Shown here: positions 55,519 through 64,000 of the stretch, piece by piece
Layout: the number at the start of each line of letters is the position of its first letter
Numbering within the stretch: position 1 is the stretch's first letter
NCBI GenBank assembly: GCA_947579665.1
Contig: OX388349.1
Coordinates: 20,306,459 to 20,370,458 of the forward strand
DNA length: 64,000 bases
Direction of reading: 5' to 3'
Source of the DNA: Sympetrum striolatum
Taxonomy: Eukaryota > Arthropoda > Insecta > Odonata > Libellulidae
Program-made: the position numbers and the translations under genes
The notes under the pieces: model-generated
What the model saw: only the letters and a program-made list of their open reading frames with translations
Databases searched by the model: none
What the model was told of the DNA's origin: nothing

Positions 55519-56066
55519 CCCTTAAGATGCGGGTGTATTTTTCTTTCGCGACAGTCGTGTGCGGGAGGCAAGTTAGAGAAACGGTCCCTTCTCCTGGTGG
55601 GTCAGACTAGTTGCAGCAGGTAGAAAACCCCCATAATCCGGGTAGACCTTTTTCCGATGCCCGCGGTCAGCGGTTATAGTTCAAGACTTTTGGTTGTTCC
55701 TCTAACGTGGAAGCAATTGCCAATGATTTAATTGTCTTATTTTTTCCCTTGCTTTTAGCTGATTAATTTGATACCAAACAATTAGTAGATACATTGATTT
55801 TTAACGAGTGAGGAAATATGAAATTACGAGTGCACTACAAATCTTGGAATTACGCAGAGGCCGGAAAAACCCGGCGAAGGGTTTTCCACATTTAGGACAA
55901 TGCAAACGATTTTGTGAGGGTGCGTCTCATTCACAGGCACCACCATAAAATTGAGGAAGGCCAAGCATGGGCAAGGAAGAGCAGGTCAAACGTTTTAAAA
56001 TGTTTTTCCCGCAGTTCTCGCATTCTGACAGGAAAACGTTTTTAAATGTTTCCCGCAGTTTAAGGG
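55519..56066. mobile_element. piggyBac-like MITE in LINE copy 2 ORF2
   Basis: 548 bp with ends CCCTTAAGATGCGGG and CCCGCAGTTTAAGGG (14 of 15 or better as inverted repeats), flanked by TTAA at 55,515-55,518 and 56,067-56,070. TTAA targeting and CCC-starting ends fit piggyBac. No transposase. Element plus TTAA is 552 bp, so the reading frame is kept on both sides. Confidence 0.8.
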
Positions 56067-57663
56067 TTAATATACCTAAATACTGCCTACCAAACAGTAT
56101 TTATGTTCAAGATGTCTCAATAGATGAAATTAGAAGAATATTATCTACTTTGGAAAATAAAGGACCAGGGACTGATAATATTAGGATGGTTGATATTAAA
56201 TCTTGTGGGACACTTCTACCTATTCTGAATACTTTTGTAAATCAATGTTTAGTGAGTGCTTCAGAACCTAAAAATTGAAGACTGCAATTGTTCTTCCTGT
56301 CCATAAGGGGGGTTCATATTATAATACAGATAATTATAGACCCATCTCTATATTACCATCCCTTCATAAGGTCTTGGAGAGACGTATGGCAAATTCATTG
56401 TCTGTTTTCATGGAAAAGCATAGTATTATATCTAGCAATCAATTCGCTTTCCAAAAATCCAAAGGAACCAAAATGGCATTGGAGAAACTGTCTGAAACAG
56501 TTAAAAATGCCTTGGATTGTAGATTATCTGTAATTTTGCTTTTCATGGATTTAAAAAAGGCCTTTGATACTGTTAATCATGATATACTTATAGATAAACT
56601 ACATTCAATTGGTATAAGGGGAATCACCTATGAGTGGTTTAAAAACTACCTGATGGATAGAAGCATAAGAATTAAAATTCATGATCATCTAAGTGAGCCT
56701 TCTCCCATATCAATGGGTGTACCACAGGGCTCAATTCTTGGACCCACACTTTTTTTAATATATATAAATGATATATTTCATGTTGTAAAAAATTCTACTC
56801 TGTTGTTGTATGCTGATGACGCTTTGCTAATTACAGTGCACAAGAACTTTGATACTGCACATGAGAGGTTGGAGAATGATTTTAAGAATATTTTATTTTG
56901 GGCCCATGACAATAAACTAGTTGTTAATCAAAAGTAATGCATATCATACCCAAGATAAATTATAAAAGACGTGTTAACATTCCAATTCATTCTCATGAAT
57001 GCTTACATAATTATACTCAAAAGTGCACATGCCCTTATCTTGAACAGGTAGAAAAATACAAATATTTGGGAGTAATTATAGATGATTCTTTTAAATTTTC
57101 ACATCATCTTATTGTCTTAAATAGTAGACTAAGACAAATTCTACATCAAGCTCATTATATAAATCTGCTTCTCTCTTATGATGCTTTCAAATTAATGTAT
57201 CATGGATTAATAGAAAACCTGTTGAGGTATGGTATAACTATTTGGGGAAATGGAAATAGCACTCTCCATAGGTTAATTATGAAAAAACAAAATAAGTTTA
57301 TAAAAATGTTATTTAACAAAAAATGTAAAGATCAGGGAAATGTTGAAATGATGTTTAATTCTATTGGTGTACTACAACTTGATAAAGTTTTCACTTATAC
57401 TATAATTGTGGACAATTATTTCTCTAATATGTTTAAAAATGAACGTGTTTGTAATTTTCCTCAGAATTTGAGGAAAACTGAACCATATTCTGTACCTACT
57501 TTTTCTACCACATACAGTAGTAATAGTTTTAAAGTTCTGGTCCCTAAAAAATTTAATTCGTTACCCAAGAATCTTAATGCACTGAAAACAATTAGTGAGC
57601 TTAAGAAAAAATTTTAAGAATGGTTGCTTCAAGAGTCTTTGTAAGATTGACCTTAGTGTTAAA

Positions 57664-57718
57664 CATAGAGTAACTATACTTAGTAACTACACCATAGAGT
57701 ATAGTTACTCTATGGTGT
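57664..57718. other. Two mutually exclusive hairpins in LINE 3' UTR
   Basis: 57,664-57,680 pairs perfectly over 17 bp with 57,698-57,714. 57,689-57,700 pairs perfectly over 12 bp with 57,707-57,718. The right arms overlap, so only one can form at a time. Confidence 0.7.
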
Positions 57719-57990
57719 TAAAATAGTACCACTAAGCTGTAAATTAGGAACCTGCTGACAAGCATTTGATGCTTAGCAGGACTGAGTTGGTTGTATCTTT
57801 ATTTCTCGCTGAACAAATATGAATGATGTGATTATTTTTGGTTGTTTTTTTTTTCTTCTTAAGAAGATTTAAATTTTTGTAAGCCTATCAAAGGCAGGAT
57901 TTAAAAGTTCACTTTTCAAATTACAATTTTGTAAGAATGTTTGTACATGTGTGTAACAAAATAAAATAATTATTATTAATTAAAAAATAA

Positions 57991-60149
57991 TTAAATACCC
58001 CTACAAATTGGGTTAATTTCAAGATAATAATAATATTTTTTAAACCCATTTAACAGCTAACGGGGAAGGCGTATTTCAAACACAAAGAGGGTTAGAATGC
58101 ATTTTCTAACTACTCTTCAATAATGTTTGATATATCTGCTTTTTGAATGATAGAAAAACTTCTACAAATTATTAGTTTTAATGCCAGAGATTTTTTCAGA
58201 TGATTAAATTTAGCAACAAATTTTTAGGTTAGGAAAAAACATCAGCTTCACAAAGTATTGCAACAACTGAATCAACAAAAAAATTTTAAAACTAGTTTCA
58301 TTCAAAAATTACTTTTATGACATGAATACCATCTGAAGGAATGACAGAAGTTTTATGACAGAAAACCACTTACAGCAAAAGAAATCTTGCCTGGTGCGTA
58401 TGATGTAGTATAAATATAGACAATCTGTCACAAACCTCCAAGCTGAAAATAATTTATTTGAATTTAAAAGAGAAACTAATTCAAAACTTCCATAAAAATC
58501 ATTTTTTCTACTTTATCACAGCCTATTAAAAATTAATTAAGATCTCGCATAGCTTTTAATTAACAGAGGGTAACCTTAGATTAACCGGACTGAGTTAATA
58601 AACTTCAAACCCAACAACTTCTCAATGCACAAAGTAAAGAAATCCAATTTTCAATTTCAAAGTCTTCTAATAAGACCCTCATTGTATCCATAGATCCGAG
58701 TGAAGCACTCAATAATTACACATCTTGTAATTTCAAGTAGCAGAAGAAAAACCGAGAGTGAAAAGCAAGGATTCATATTATGGCTAAATAATTCCTTAAC
58801 TTCCTTTAATTCTCGAATCAACAACTTGCAATGAATTAAAATGTAATGAGAAAAGATAAATCTTGTAACACTCAAACATGTTATTTTAAGAGGATACTTT
58901 TCAAGCAAAATACTTACAGCTAATATCACACAATACCTAAAAGGTATTTCTTGGAATTGGAATAAATTATTTGATATACCTCCACTAAGTTAATCTGAAT
59001 AAAACGAGAGATATCAAATTCTTTCCACCAACAAACGTTATCATTTTACCAAACAATTTATTTTATGTAAGATAGTATGCCAACTTATAACTGTCTTTCT
59101 ATGAACTTCATGTTGGAAAAGTTATCATAAACTCCTAAATTTGAACTCTAATATCATAAAGCCATGTGCTAAAACTATTAAGGAGTGTTCTACTATTACT
59201 TTATTGAATATCAAAAGAAAGAAAAACATGCATAAGTAATTATTCTCCTGAAAGCTCTTCATTTCCCTCTTCTATATCAACTGTCAACAGAAGGTATCAC
59301 ACACAGAACTTGAAGCAGAGAAGTAGATGTTGCTTTCCACTCACTTAGTCACCAAGTAGGTCAATCCTCAGCAACTAAACCGCAAAATTCTAGCGACAGA
59401 AATTAAATTTCAAATTAAACAGTTCTTCAATTTAAGAAAATATTCTAACTCTTCCTCATTGTCCATAATTTTGCTCTTCTGTTAATCTCTTACTCGCCTC
59501 TAAAATCTCCTGAACTGATTTTTTAATTTCAATCAAATATAGTAAAATAGTGGTATTAAGGTTACTGTAACACTAACCAAAAGGGTCGGTTAAGAAATTT
59601 ATTTTCCAATCTGGTGAATTTTATCATCGCGATTTTTAGCATGTAGAATATGTAGTTATTTTGTGTATATATAAAATGTCTCTTCTACCATATTGGTTAG
59701 GTTCGAATCTCATTCTTGCCAAAGTTTTTGCCAACCTAGATTATAGGCGCAGAAATATGGAAAGAAACTGGGGGAAGAATAAGGTGCCTATTTTCCCCCT
59801 TCACCTTTTCATTGATTAGAACAACTTGTTTGTATGACCATAGAAATCTGAAATCTCAAATAAAAAACAAAATGGATCATATTGCAATCCAGAACTTAGA
59901 AGAGACATATAGAATAGAAAGGTAGTTGCTTTTGAAGACGGTAATTAAATTAAACACAATAGAGAGAAAAATAATTCTAGATAAGTATTATATTATGCTC
60001 AATATTCATTTTATCAATTTGGTGGATGATTATTTACATATCGCACTTTATAATGTTAAAAAAATATTATTATATGAGTAAGCAATAGCATATGAAGTGG
60101 TGTTCCCTAAACAAGGAAATATACAGATCTAAAAAACAACAAATTGAGT
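57991..60149. other. AT-rich non-coding stretch
   Basis: No gene supported. A 90-codon minus-strand ORF at 58,657-58,929 is unrecognised. At about 59,690-59,730 a TTGGTTAGGTTCGAATCTC motif resembles a T-arm but has no tRNA context. Confidence 0.35.
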
Positions 60150-61304
60150 TTATTGAGACATTTTTTCTAAAACATGTTCTTCTACTAAAATAATAACTTT
60201 TTGAGGTTTGATATGACTATGAACTCCCTTTTCATGTCCAATCTTAGCAGATAATGTTTTAAAAGTTTTCTTACAGAACAAACAACCATAAGGTCTTTCA
60301 TCAGAATGCATACTAAGATGTTGAACTAACAGATATCTAAGAGCGAATAACTTGTGACATAATTCACATTTATGAGGTTTTTGTTTCAGGTGAATAGTTC
60401 TTATGTGTCTCGACAAATGTGAAGCCAAAACATATCTATTACAGCAAATATGACACTCGAATTTTCTTACAATTGCATGTGATCTCAGGTGGAACTTCAA
60501 GCTCTTTTTAGAAATCAACTTTTCGCCACAGATTTGGCATCTGTGGGCGACATTTTTCTCTTGGCATAATTTTACATGCCTATTATAATTCTCAGGCAAG
60601 AAGAACTTATGATTACACTTGCCACACGATAACTCTTTGGGATGAATGTATCTATGCAATTCCAGCTCTACTCTAGAAATGAATCCTGTCCCACAATACC
60701 CGCATATGCATGGTGATACCGATGAATGGATTTCTCGCAAATGAGCTCTCAGTGCATTCATTGATTTAAAACTGCAATTACATTTATCACAGGCATATTC
60801 CACTATCTTCTTTGGAAAACCCTTCAATTTTTCTTCAGTTGTTTCATCAATCTCACGAACGGTTGATGGGGAAGGAATGCTGTACTTGATGGAAGAATTC
60901 TCAATGTTTTCTTCAGCTTTTAGACCATCTTGGGATTTACACATGAAACTATACTTTTCTACATGTCTTTCCAAACTCCTCAATTTTTTGAATTTCTTGT
61001 GACACTTCCCACAAGGGAAGCCCCTACAAATTCCATGAAATAAATTTTTATGATTAATCAAGTCTTCTGCGTTAAAAAAGACTCCTTTGAAAATACTGCA
61101 TTCATGTAAATCAGATTCTATAAATGTTTTCTGATTTATTTCACCTAATATTTCAATCTTCGAATCACTTTTATAGTTATCCCTTGGATTGGAGGGTTTC
61201 ACTTTGCATTTGGTAGATAACGTGAAAGAGTAATTTTTGCATCCTTCTAGGTTGACTGCAGCAGTTGTCCCTGTTAGGCCATTATTTCCTGGAGTAGATT
61301 CCAT
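60150..61304 (-). CDS. C2H2 zinc-finger protein (host gene, probably last exon)
   Basis: 384 residues from the ATG at 61,304. A N-terminal region of about 85 residues without fingers is followed by about eight C2H2 units. Clear ones are CGKCHKKF, CDKCNCSF, CGYCGTGF, CGKCNHKF, CQICGEKL, CHICCNRY, CELCHKLF and CLFCKKTF with their His pairs; one ends in a Cys instead of His (NRHVKLC). A gap of about 45 residues separates finger 1 from the rest. This is a nuclear DNA-binding, probably transcription-regulatory, protein. The minus strand reads CTCTTTTAG|GAA just before the ATG, a good splice acceptor, so at least one upstream exon is likely. AATAAA (60,154-60,149) overlaps the stop codon. Confidence 0.8.
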   Translation of the reverse strand: MESTPGNNGLTGTTAAVNLEGCKNYSFTLSTKCKVKPSNPRDNYKSDSKIEILGEINQKTFIESDLHECSIFKGVFFNAEDLINHKNLFHGICRGFPCGKCHKKFKKLRSLERHVEKYSFMCKSQDGLKAEENIENSSIKYSIPSPSTVREIDETTEEKLKGFPKKIVEYACDKCNCSFKSMNALRAHLREIHSSVSPCICGYCGTGFISRVELELHRYIHPKELSCGKCNHKFFLPENYNRHVKLCQEKNVAHRCQICGEKLISKKSLKFHLRSHAIVRKFECHICCNRYVLASHLSRHIRTIHLKQKPHKCELCHKLFALRYLLVQHLSMHSDERPYGCLFCKKTFKTLSAKIGHEKGVHSHIKPQKVIILVEEHVLEKMSQ

Positions 61305-61639
61305 TTCCTAAAAGAGATTATTTTCACAGTAAGAAGTAGTTAATTTACTCCAATATATGCTATACTACTTATCAACTCCTACTCCCTGTGAATAGGAATC
61401 AAATTGATATATCTTTAAGAGTTACAATAAATCCAATCGATCTTTTAATAATAAAGATAATCATAACAATAAAGTTTTATTAATCTGAGAACCAGTCAAG
61501 AAACAGCTACAAGACATTGTCAAGTGAGAGTAGAAAAACTCAATACATACTAAATAAAAGGATACAAATATATATAAAGACAATTAAACATAAATTAAAG
61601 AATGTACAATACAGTTAAACATATAAATAAGAAATAAAA

Positions 61640-61935
61640 GTTACAAATAATTATAATTTACATGCATAGTCATTGAATTCCTCAACAGTATACAGAGGAG
61701 TTTTGTTAATAGATTAATGACAATAGTCTTAAAGTTATTTAAATTAAGATTGTGCACACTCTGCAGGAAATTTATTGAAGAGTTGAAGGCTCTTCACATT
61801 GAAGTAATTAAGAGACTTTGAAGGTCTACATCGAGGTATATCAAGGTTATTTTTATGCCTAGTGTGGAAACTATGTACTTTTGTCCTTAGGGCTGGATTA
61901 GTAATATTTTCTTTAGCATGGATAAGAACCCAGAC
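61640..61935 (-). pseudogene. LINE ORF2 3'-end remnant
   Basis: On the minus strand, HAKENITNPALRTK ... HTRHKNNLDIPRCRP ... SLQLFNKFPAE is the typical RT-thumb tail of Jockey/CR1-like LINEs. Reading continues in another frame into a TPLYTVEEF-like end near 61,700-61,680. Upstream it breaks into unrelated GATATCC repeats at about 61,935. 5'-truncated and frameshifted. Confidence 0.55.
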
Positions 61936-62065
61936 AACACCGGATATCCTACGGATATCCGTTTCATGTCTGCCATATCCTATCCTGGTCCGCTGGCATT
62001 CAGGATATCCATCGGATCTCCCACAGATATCCAATGGCAGATGATCCCAAAAACTTCCCAATGGG
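61935..62065. repeat. GATATCC palindromic cluster
   Basis: GGATATCC or GATATCC occurs near 61,943, 61,954, 62,002 and 62,025, with TCGGATCT and GGATATCCAT variants in between. Similar TGGATATT units occur at 62,330-62,410. A small dispersed repeat of unknown type. Confidence 0.5.
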
Positions 62066-62160
62066 TTGTCAATAGGATAATCTGTTACAGAACTATGTAC
62101 ATAACATTAATTAATGTATTAATGTAATAATATTGCACTCACATTTGCACAATAACAATG

Positions 62161-62194
62161 CAGTTACGCCTTCCATTAATGGAAGCCGCAACTG
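62161..62194. repeat. 34-bp near-perfect palindrome
   Basis: Core CTTCCATTAATGGAAG is a perfect 16-bp palindrome. The outer CAGTTaCGc/gCCGcAACTG arms match with two mismatches per side. Confidence 0.7.
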
Positions 62195-63690
62195 AATGTA
62201 AATACAAATTCTGACCGCAAAAAGTTATTTAAATAGGTTAGTTAAAATTATATTATAGCGAATAGACGAGACAAGACGATACATCATTCCCACCAGGGGG
62301 TACTGATTGCCCATGTAGCAAGTTATATCTATACAATATCCATAAAGGTTTACCAATATCCTAAAAGCATTATGTCCACATTTAATGTTGTATAGATATT
62401 ACATGGATATTAACCCATTAACCATAGAAAGTTGCAATGTAGAAGGGTGAAAAAACCATAGGAAAATATTCTTTCTAGATGCGGTTCGTGGTCGTCTGAA
62501 GCGATTGAACACCTTTCTACAGAAAGTGTTATTTAGACACTGAGCCCATTCAGACACCCCCACCCCAGACACTTAATATTTCAATGATTGATTCCGGAGT
62601 GGCGAGTTAGAAAATACCAAAGGAAATGTGTTTCTAAGCACATTTCGAGATCGTCTAACATTCCAATTATTCGGTTTTTTCCCTTATAAGATAGAAATGC
62701 TGCTAATTATAAAGGATCTGATTCCATTATATTTAGGAAAGAGTCACAAAATACTCCAAACACCATATTTATATTTTGTGACTCTTTCCCCATTCATAGC
62801 TATTAGCGGAAACTTCAGGATATCCATTATATTAAGCCATATTATTTCAAATATGATAATAATATTAGTCAAATTATCTATGTCTTCTGGAATGAATATT
62901 GAATATGTTAACTAAACTCCATCCGGGGAAAGAAGTCTCCATGCGAAATTTGATTTACAATTTTAAATTCTAAAAATAAATGGTAAAATTGTTTATATAT
63001 ATCTGCAAATTCATATTGACATCGTGTAACGGAGGCGGATATCCCATCGGAATGCTTTCCGGGCTTTCTATTTCAAACGGAGATTCTCTCTACTGCTCAA
63101 AATTCGAATTCAAATTTCGCGGGGAGACACACCATGGGGGGGGGGGGGCGCAGCAATTTTCACGATCGAATATACAACGAGGTTTAACGGATTCAAAATG
63201 CGCATGGTGTGGATTGGTCTGGGTCGTTGTAGATACGAGTATTTTAATGTGGCTGGACTTCTCCATTCTTCGGCATACGAGTTGTAATCGTGCTGCTGAG
63301 AACGCAAATTTGGTGAGTAAAACTTGTAAACGTACTGATTGTAGATATTTACAAAAAACATCCAATGTTAGCAAATTGTCCAATATTATATTTCGCTCGT
63401 TTCTTCAGGTTTGCTTAGAGCCATTTATCTTCATCGTCATACATTTGTGGATGAAATTCACTCAGAATAAATAATAAGAGGAAGCTATTCAGTGAATTGA
63501 CTAGAAGCGGTCGAAATAAATTATTAAAAGCTGATTTATAGCAGTGCTTGGAGACTGATGTTGAGTCGTTAGGGTACCCTATGTTTCAATGCTAGTGGGT
63601 CCGAAAATTGTGTGTTGGAAAACGAGGGGCACTCCATTCAAGACAGTGGGGGTAATCAAAATCAAGAAAGAGAATAATTCTTCCTGTCTT
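62195..63690. other. Non-coding or 5' region of the right-edge host gene
   Basis: AT-rich to about 62,980, then mixed. A G13 homopolymer lies at about 63,136-63,148. A TTTG|GTGAGTAAAA donor at 63,312 could end an untranslated first exon. A short open segment at about 63,580-63,650 is a weak extra exon candidate. Confidence 0.35.
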
Positions 63691-63693
63691 CAG

Positions 63694-63804
63694 AGAGTGA
63701 AGTTGAAGTAAATGGCATTACTGAAAATGCTAAACATGCAAAGAAGAAATGCTGTGGAAATCTAAGGAGCAATGTAAGAACAGAGGAGGACGGGACCGAG
63801 TTGA
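63694..63804 (+). CDS. Predicted internal exon of a host gene (exon n)
   Basis: A strong polypyrimidine tract and CAG (TTCTTCCTGTCTTCAG) precede 111 bases ending at TTGA|GTGAGT. Open in one frame with two bases at the start and one at the end. The encoded segment is acidic and Lys-rich (ESEVEVNGITENAKHAKKK) with no domain recognised. The gene runs off the right edge. Confidence 0.5.
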
Positions 63805-63889
63805 GTGAGTGCATATCACTAGTTTGCTGCTACTAAAACAAGGGAGCTATTGATTGACAATTATGTGAGGTTTGCTTTATCTCTTTCAG

Positions 63890-63991
63890 AACTGCAGGAA
63901 ATATTAAGGACAATTCTCTTTGTGAAGAGAGCTGTTGTAGACATAGAACAGAGGCTAGATTCAATAGAAGAGAAAGCTACAATAGCAAAAG
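63890..63991 (+). CDS. Predicted internal exon of the same host gene (exon n+1), coiled coil
   Basis: TTATCTCTTTCAG precedes 102 bases ending AAAAG|GTAACC. Its phase fits the exon ending at 63,804 across an 85-base intron. It encodes a heptad-patterned segment (LQEILRTILFVKRAV, DIEQRLDSIEEKA). This placement of a short coiled coil recalls insect proteins with a C-terminal DUF4806 domain, which would lie beyond the window; that link is weak. Confidence 0.5.
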
Positions 63992-64000
63992 GTAACCCAG

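Larger units (their letters stand above)
52661..57990 (+). pseudogene. LINE copy 2 (same family), fuller length, decayed
   Basis: ORF1 starts at 52,661 and encodes a PHD-type zinc finger (CKDKLP ... CKFCNRRLHYGC ... WKCISC), a coiled coil, and an RNA-binding end (VFINECLSSYYSKLLW) to 53,497. A TGA at 52,679 breaks it after six codons. ORF2 (54,369-57,617) has an endonuclease (LIVGDINIDI, ISDHY), RT (NYRPISILPS, MDLKKAFDTVNHD, GVPQGSILGP, YADDALLI) and a thumb. Breaks are a one-base shift near 55,010, a shift at about 56,274 and another at about 56,935. Two MITEs are inserted. The 3' tail is AAAATAATTATTATTAATT near 57,985. Confidence 0.75.

Noticed and set aside
58657..58929. 90-codon minus-strand ORF
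   Set aside because: No recognisable domain or regulatory context.
63136..63148. G13 homopolymer as a quadruplex element
   Set aside because: A single uninterrupted run; possibly an assembly artefact, and no further G-tracts nearby.

Overview
The window is arthropod nuclear DNA, most likely insect; I cannot name an order. It is AT-rich and crowded with non-LTR retrotransposons, MITE-like elements and long satellite-like arrays. A large integrated DNA virus-like element fills the left end, and only two host genes are supportable, both at the right end.

Region 1 (1 to about 13,815) is most of a Polinton/adintovirus-class element. In order on the + strand it carries the end of an FtsK/HerA-type packaging ATPase, a small basic protein with a hydrophobic glycine-rich tail (adenovirus pX-like), a low-complexity protein, a retroviral-type integrase with a chromodomain, a penton-like minor capsid protein, a lysine/arginine-rich virion protein, a hexon-like major capsid protein and an adenain-type protease. 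Four of these junctions are ATGA stop/start overlaps and a fifth has one base between stop and start, so the block looks like a translationally coupled late operon. To its right is an early-like region with spliced genes, TATA promoters, a shared promoter module and two minus-strand genes. It ends in direct repeats (12.4-13.4 kb) and a cluster of 12 CCATCTT/AAGATGG boxes, five TGACGTCA palindromes and ETS-like boxes (13.40-13.79 kb). No DNA polymerase is visible; the element continues left of the window.

Region 2 (about 13.8-41.9 kb) is repeat DNA. About ten copies of a roughly 1.05-1.4 kb element (13.8-14.9, 27.6-29.0, 31.7-41.0 kb) each hold six or seven monomers of 150-175 bp. Every monomer carries a tRNA T-arm/B-box-like GGTTCGA motif, and forward copies end in a perfect GCTTGCA-GTA-TGCAAGC hairpin. 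At 15.2-23.2 kb another repeat element is split by a GC-rich Tx1-like LINE (ORF1 and ORF2 on the minus strand) that sits in the element's internal (GT)n tract. A truncated tRNA-Gly(UCC)-like gene lies at 23.86 kb.

Region 3 (about 42-58 kb) holds two decayed copies of one LINE family with a PHD-finger ORF1 and an endonuclease-RT ORF2. They carry three dated insertions: a 1,019-bp element, a TA-flanked pogo/Tigger-like MITE and a TTAA-flanked piggyBac-like MITE. A Penelope-type GIY-YIG fragment lies between the two copies.

Region 4 (58-64 kb) has a minus-strand C2H2 zinc-finger gene (60,150-61,304) and, at the right edge, two phase-compatible exons of a plus-strand host gene. A LINE remnant and short palindromic repeats lie between them.
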